The notes under the pieces are model-generated. The model did no database searches and was not told the origin of the DNA. It was given only the letters and a program-made list of their open reading frames with translations. From positions 1-64,000 of the forward strand of contig DATGTE010000040.1 in assembly GCA_035301985.1 (NCBI GenBank): a stretch of 64,000 nt of DNA, given 5' to 3'. This stretch comes from DASUXY01 sp035301985 (GTDB taxonomy: Bacteria > Bacillota > Bacilli > Bacillales > Amphibacillaceae). A program made the position numbers and the translations under genes. Position 1 is the stretch's first letter. Each line of letters begins with the position of its first letter. Positions 61,838 through 64,000 of the stretch are shown piece after piece.

Positions 61838-62533
61838 TTGACGAATCCTGCAATTTTAATTGTCGAAGATGAACAAAAGCTTAGCAGAGTGTTGCAATTA
61901 GAGCTGGAATATGAAGGCTATCAAACGGAAGTTGCCTATCGTGGGAAAGAAGCGCTTTATTTACTACGTGAAAAAGAGTGGGATCTCGTATTGCTTGATA
62001 TCATGATCCCTGAAATAAGTGGACTAGAGGTCTTACGACGTGTACGCCGTCGTGACCCTGTGACGCCGATTATTTTATTAACGGCTCGCGACCAAGTACA
62101 TGACAAAGTGAGTGGACTGGACCGTGGTGCAAATGACTATATGACGAAGCCATTTGAAATAGAGGAATTGCTCGCCCGTATTCGTGCGCATTTACGGCAG
62201 CAAAGGACCACACATGTTTCGATAGATCGCAAACTTATGATCGGTGACTTACAAGTAGATCTCAATAGCCGGGAAGTGAAACATGCTCAGGATGAGATTG
62301 AATTAACGCCACGGGAGTATGATTTGCTCGTTTTCTTATTAAAACATAAAAATATCGTTTTAACGCGTGAACAAATCATTGAAGAGGTGTGGGGCTTTGA
62401 TTATGTTGGAGATACAAATGTTGTAGACGTATATATTCGCTACTTACGCCAAAAAATCGACAAGAAATTTGCGGTTGAATATATCCAAACGGTTCGTGGG
62501 GTAGGTTATACAATCAAGGATTTGAACAGATGA
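61838..62533 (+). CDS. Response regulator (ArlR/YkoG-like)
   Basis: A 231-residue OmpR-class regulator. Receiver: LIVEDEQKLSRVLQLELEYEGYQ, phospho-Asp in LVLLDIMIPEISG, Lys in YMTKPFEIEELLARIRAHLRQQ. Winged helix: LTPREYDLLVFLLKHKNIVLTREQIIEEVWGFDYVGDTNVVDVYIRYLRQKI. The GLDRGANDYMTKPFEIEELLARIR block is the ArlR/YkoG subgroup. It controls genes downstream of its kinase partner. Start is TTG at 61838 with AGGTGAA at 5 nt. Overlaps the kinase gene by 4 nt. Confidence 0.85.
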   Translation: MTNPAILIVEDEQKLSRVLQLELEYEGYQTEVAYRGKEALYLLREKEWDLVLLDIMIPEISGLEVLRRVRRRDPVTPIILLTARDQVHDKVSGLDRGANDYMTKPFEIEELLARIRAHLRQQRTTHVSIDRKLMIGDLQVDLNSREVKHAQDEIELTPREYDLLVFLLKHKNIVLTREQIIEEVWGFDYVGDTNVVDVYIRYLRQKIDKKFAVEYIQTVRGVGYTIKDLNR

Positions 62534-63891
62534 AATTAAAAGCGAAAATCCAATTGTTTTCCAGTTTATTTATGCTCATCTTACTTTTGTTGATTAATAC
62601 GGCAATTTACTTTTTATTTTATAAAATAACGGTTAATCGGGAGCTGGATGAACTTACGGCACATACAAACGCATTAATTGAAACCCTTAATGACAATCCA
62701 GATGTTTCTAAAAAAGAGCTATTACGTGCTTATTTACCAAATGATGGAATGATTCGCGTCATCCAAAAAGATTCAAAGCCACTCCATCAATTGACGAAGA
62801 AGAAAATATATACCGAATTAGATGGCGTGTACACGACATCAGAAATCAAGCAGATTAACACAACGTTGGCACCGGAAAATATTGCTATTGTCGCGAAACC
62901 GATGATTTGGGAAAATGGTGAAATTGTTACGCTACAATTGTCTAAACATTTAGTAGCCCTTCATGAGGATATGCGAACGCTCTTTTATGTGCTTGTCGTG
63001 GCGTCTCTTTTAATGCTTATCCCGACAATGATTGCTGGAAAGATTTTGAGTCAATTTTTATTACGACCGATTCAAGAGCTGATTTCTGCCATGAAGGAAA
63101 ACATAAAAACGAGAAACTGGAAAAAAATTGCTCTAAAAAACCGTTCGCGTGATGAATTATATGAGATGGAAGAAACGTTCAATCAAATGATTGATCATTT
63201 GGAAGAAAACTTTCAGAAACAAGAGCGCTTCGTTTCCGATGCTTCTCATGAATTGCGGACACCGATTTCCATCATCAAAAGTTATGCTCAATTGTTAGAA
63301 AGACGCGGTAAGGACCATCCGCAATTGTTTTCGGAGGCGATTGAAGCGATTGATTCGGAAACAGAACGGATGCAAAAGCTCATTGATCAAATGCTTTTAT
63401 TAGCTAAAAGCAAGGCGGAAATACACTTTGAGAAACTCGATTTCGTCCGTCTTTGTGAAGAAACCGTGAAACATCTCCAAGAGGCATACAAACGTGAGAT
63501 GATCTTTCAATCCGAAGCAGATTGTTTATACGTTCATGGCAATCAAGATCAATTGCAGCAAATCATCTATATTCTCGTGAACAATGCGTTAAAATATAGT
63601 GATCAAGAGATTGAGCTCAATTTGTATACACGAGACGGGTACGTTGTTTTTCAAGTGAAAGATTATGGGCCAGGTATTTCAAAAGAAGATCAGGAGCGTA
63701 TTTTTGACCGCTTTTATAGAGTTGATCAAGCACGCAGTCGGGATACAGGAGGAACGGGTTTGGGTTTGCCAATTGCTAAGACGATAGCAAAATCGCACCA
63801 TGGAGAACTATCTGTTTCCAGTACAAAAGGAAATGGTTCGACATTTATCTTTCAGTTACCACATGTAAATCAAACAATGCCACTTGATTGA
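62530..63891 (+). CDS. Sensor histidine kinase (ArlS/YkoH-like)
   Basis: A 453-residue kinase, matching YkoH (454). Two membrane helices (about 8-32 and 155-175), an extracytoplasmic sensor between, a HAMP domain, HisKA with VSDASHELRTPISIIKSYAQLLE, and the HATPase with VNNALKYSDQE, KDYGPGISKEDQERIFDRFYRVD and GGTGLGLPIAKTIAKSH. It signals through the upstream regulator. Start overlaps by ATGA. Nothing follows in the last 109 bases beyond a T-rich stretch. Confidence 0.85.
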   Translation: MKLKAKIQLFSSLFMLILLLLINTAIYFLFYKITVNRELDELTAHTNALIETLNDNPDVSKKELLRAYLPNDGMIRVIQKDSKPLHQLTKKKIYTELDGVYTTSEIKQINTTLAPENIAIVAKPMIWENGEIVTLQLSKHLVALHEDMRTLFYVLVVASLLMLIPTMIAGKILSQFLLRPIQELISAMKENIKTRNWKKIALKNRSRDELYEMEETFNQMIDHLEENFQKQERFVSDASHELRTPISIIKSYAQLLERRGKDHPQLFSEAIEAIDSETERMQKLIDQMLLLAKSKAEIHFEKLDFVRLCEETVKHLQEAYKREMIFQSEADCLYVHGNQDQLQQIIYILVNNALKYSDQEIELNLYTRDGYVVFQVKDYGPGISKEDQERIFDRFYRVDQARSRDTGGTGLGLPIAKTIAKSHHGELSVSSTKGNGSTFIFQLPHVNQTMPLD

Positions 63892-64000
63892 GGTGGGAGA
63901 ATAGCGTTACATGGCCTTGTTTGAAATTCTCATCAATTTTTAATCTTTCTCACAGCGTTTTTTCATTCTTTTAGATTAGGATAGAATTAACAATCATTGA

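Noticed and set aside
1..64000. CRISPR arrays, tRNA or rRNA genes, prophage, intact transposase
   Set aside because: No regularly spaced direct repeats, tRNA-like T-loop/anticodon patterns, rRNA segments, phage structural genes or DDE transposase frames were seen.

Overview
The window is chromosomal DNA of a low-GC, endospore-forming, probably halotolerant or alkaliphilic member of the Bacillaceae. Evidence: Bacillus-type ribosome binding sites and frequent TTG/GTG starts, many orthologues of B. subtilis genes (yclNOPQ, ytzI, yteA, ykwC, cssRS-htrB, typA, murB, artPQR), a T-box leader, Fur boxes, lipoprotein signals, and an ectoine/hydroxyectoine importer (ehuABCD). No rRNA, tRNA, CRISPR array, prophage or intact insertion sequence was seen.

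Layout. 1-5.8 kb: housekeeping redox and hydrolase genes (glutaredoxin behind CsoR/CstR-like operators, an HD phosphohydrolase, type II IPP isomerase, an MBL hydrolase, a FrnE-like oxidoreductase). 5.9-10.1 kb: Fur-controlled petrobactin-type siderophore importer yclNOPQ, interrupted between yclP and yclQ by a 307-bp element with terminal inverted repeats. 10.1-12.6 kb: a SurA_N lipoprotein, a possible structured RNA, murB, and a nested hairpin with IS3-like ends. 12.6-16.2 kb: the ehuBCDA osmoprotectant operon with intercistronic hairpins. 16.5-24 kb: ytzI, DUF456, a PdxK-type kinase, nicotinamidase, an MMPL exporter with TetR operators and a TetR gene, and a large permease. 24-29.5 kb: proline T-box and proS, then an M20 peptidase with an artPQR-like amino-acid importer. 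29.5-30 kb: a glutathione peroxidase frameshifted near its C-terminus.

30.1-36.0 kb holds the most distinctive accessory cluster: PIG-L deacetylase, GT4 glycosyltransferase, ATP-grasp ligase, CotS-like sugar/choline-kinase-fold protein, nucleotide-sugar epimerase and a small RIO/YrzF-like kinase, all co-directional and mostly overlapping. It looks like a glycan or spore-coat polysaccharide pathway. 36-40.4 kb: trhO, a hemerythrin-like gene broken by an in-frame stop, a stand-alone cyanophycin-synthetase-like ATP-grasp enzyme, and a decayed RND efflux pump.

40.5-48.4 kb: a secreted ComEC-like MBL/HhH lipoprotein with a DUF3006 partner, a MarR-MBL pair behind a perfect 44-bp palindrome, Hsp20, a Fur-controlled small membrane-anchored protein, cadC-cadA with two matching operators, and a cold shock protein. 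48.5-64 kb: a methyltransferase, ykwC, yteA, a zinc-ribbon membrane protein, the htrB/cssRS secretion-stress module, typA, a thiolase, a DUF368/PopT lipid-carrier transporter, a VOC protein and an ArlRS/YkoGH-like two-component system. Three genes (gpx, hemerythrin, RND pump) show decay or frameshift, which could be biological or, for gpx, a homopolymer error. All identifications come from reading the sequence and remembered family features; no database search was run.
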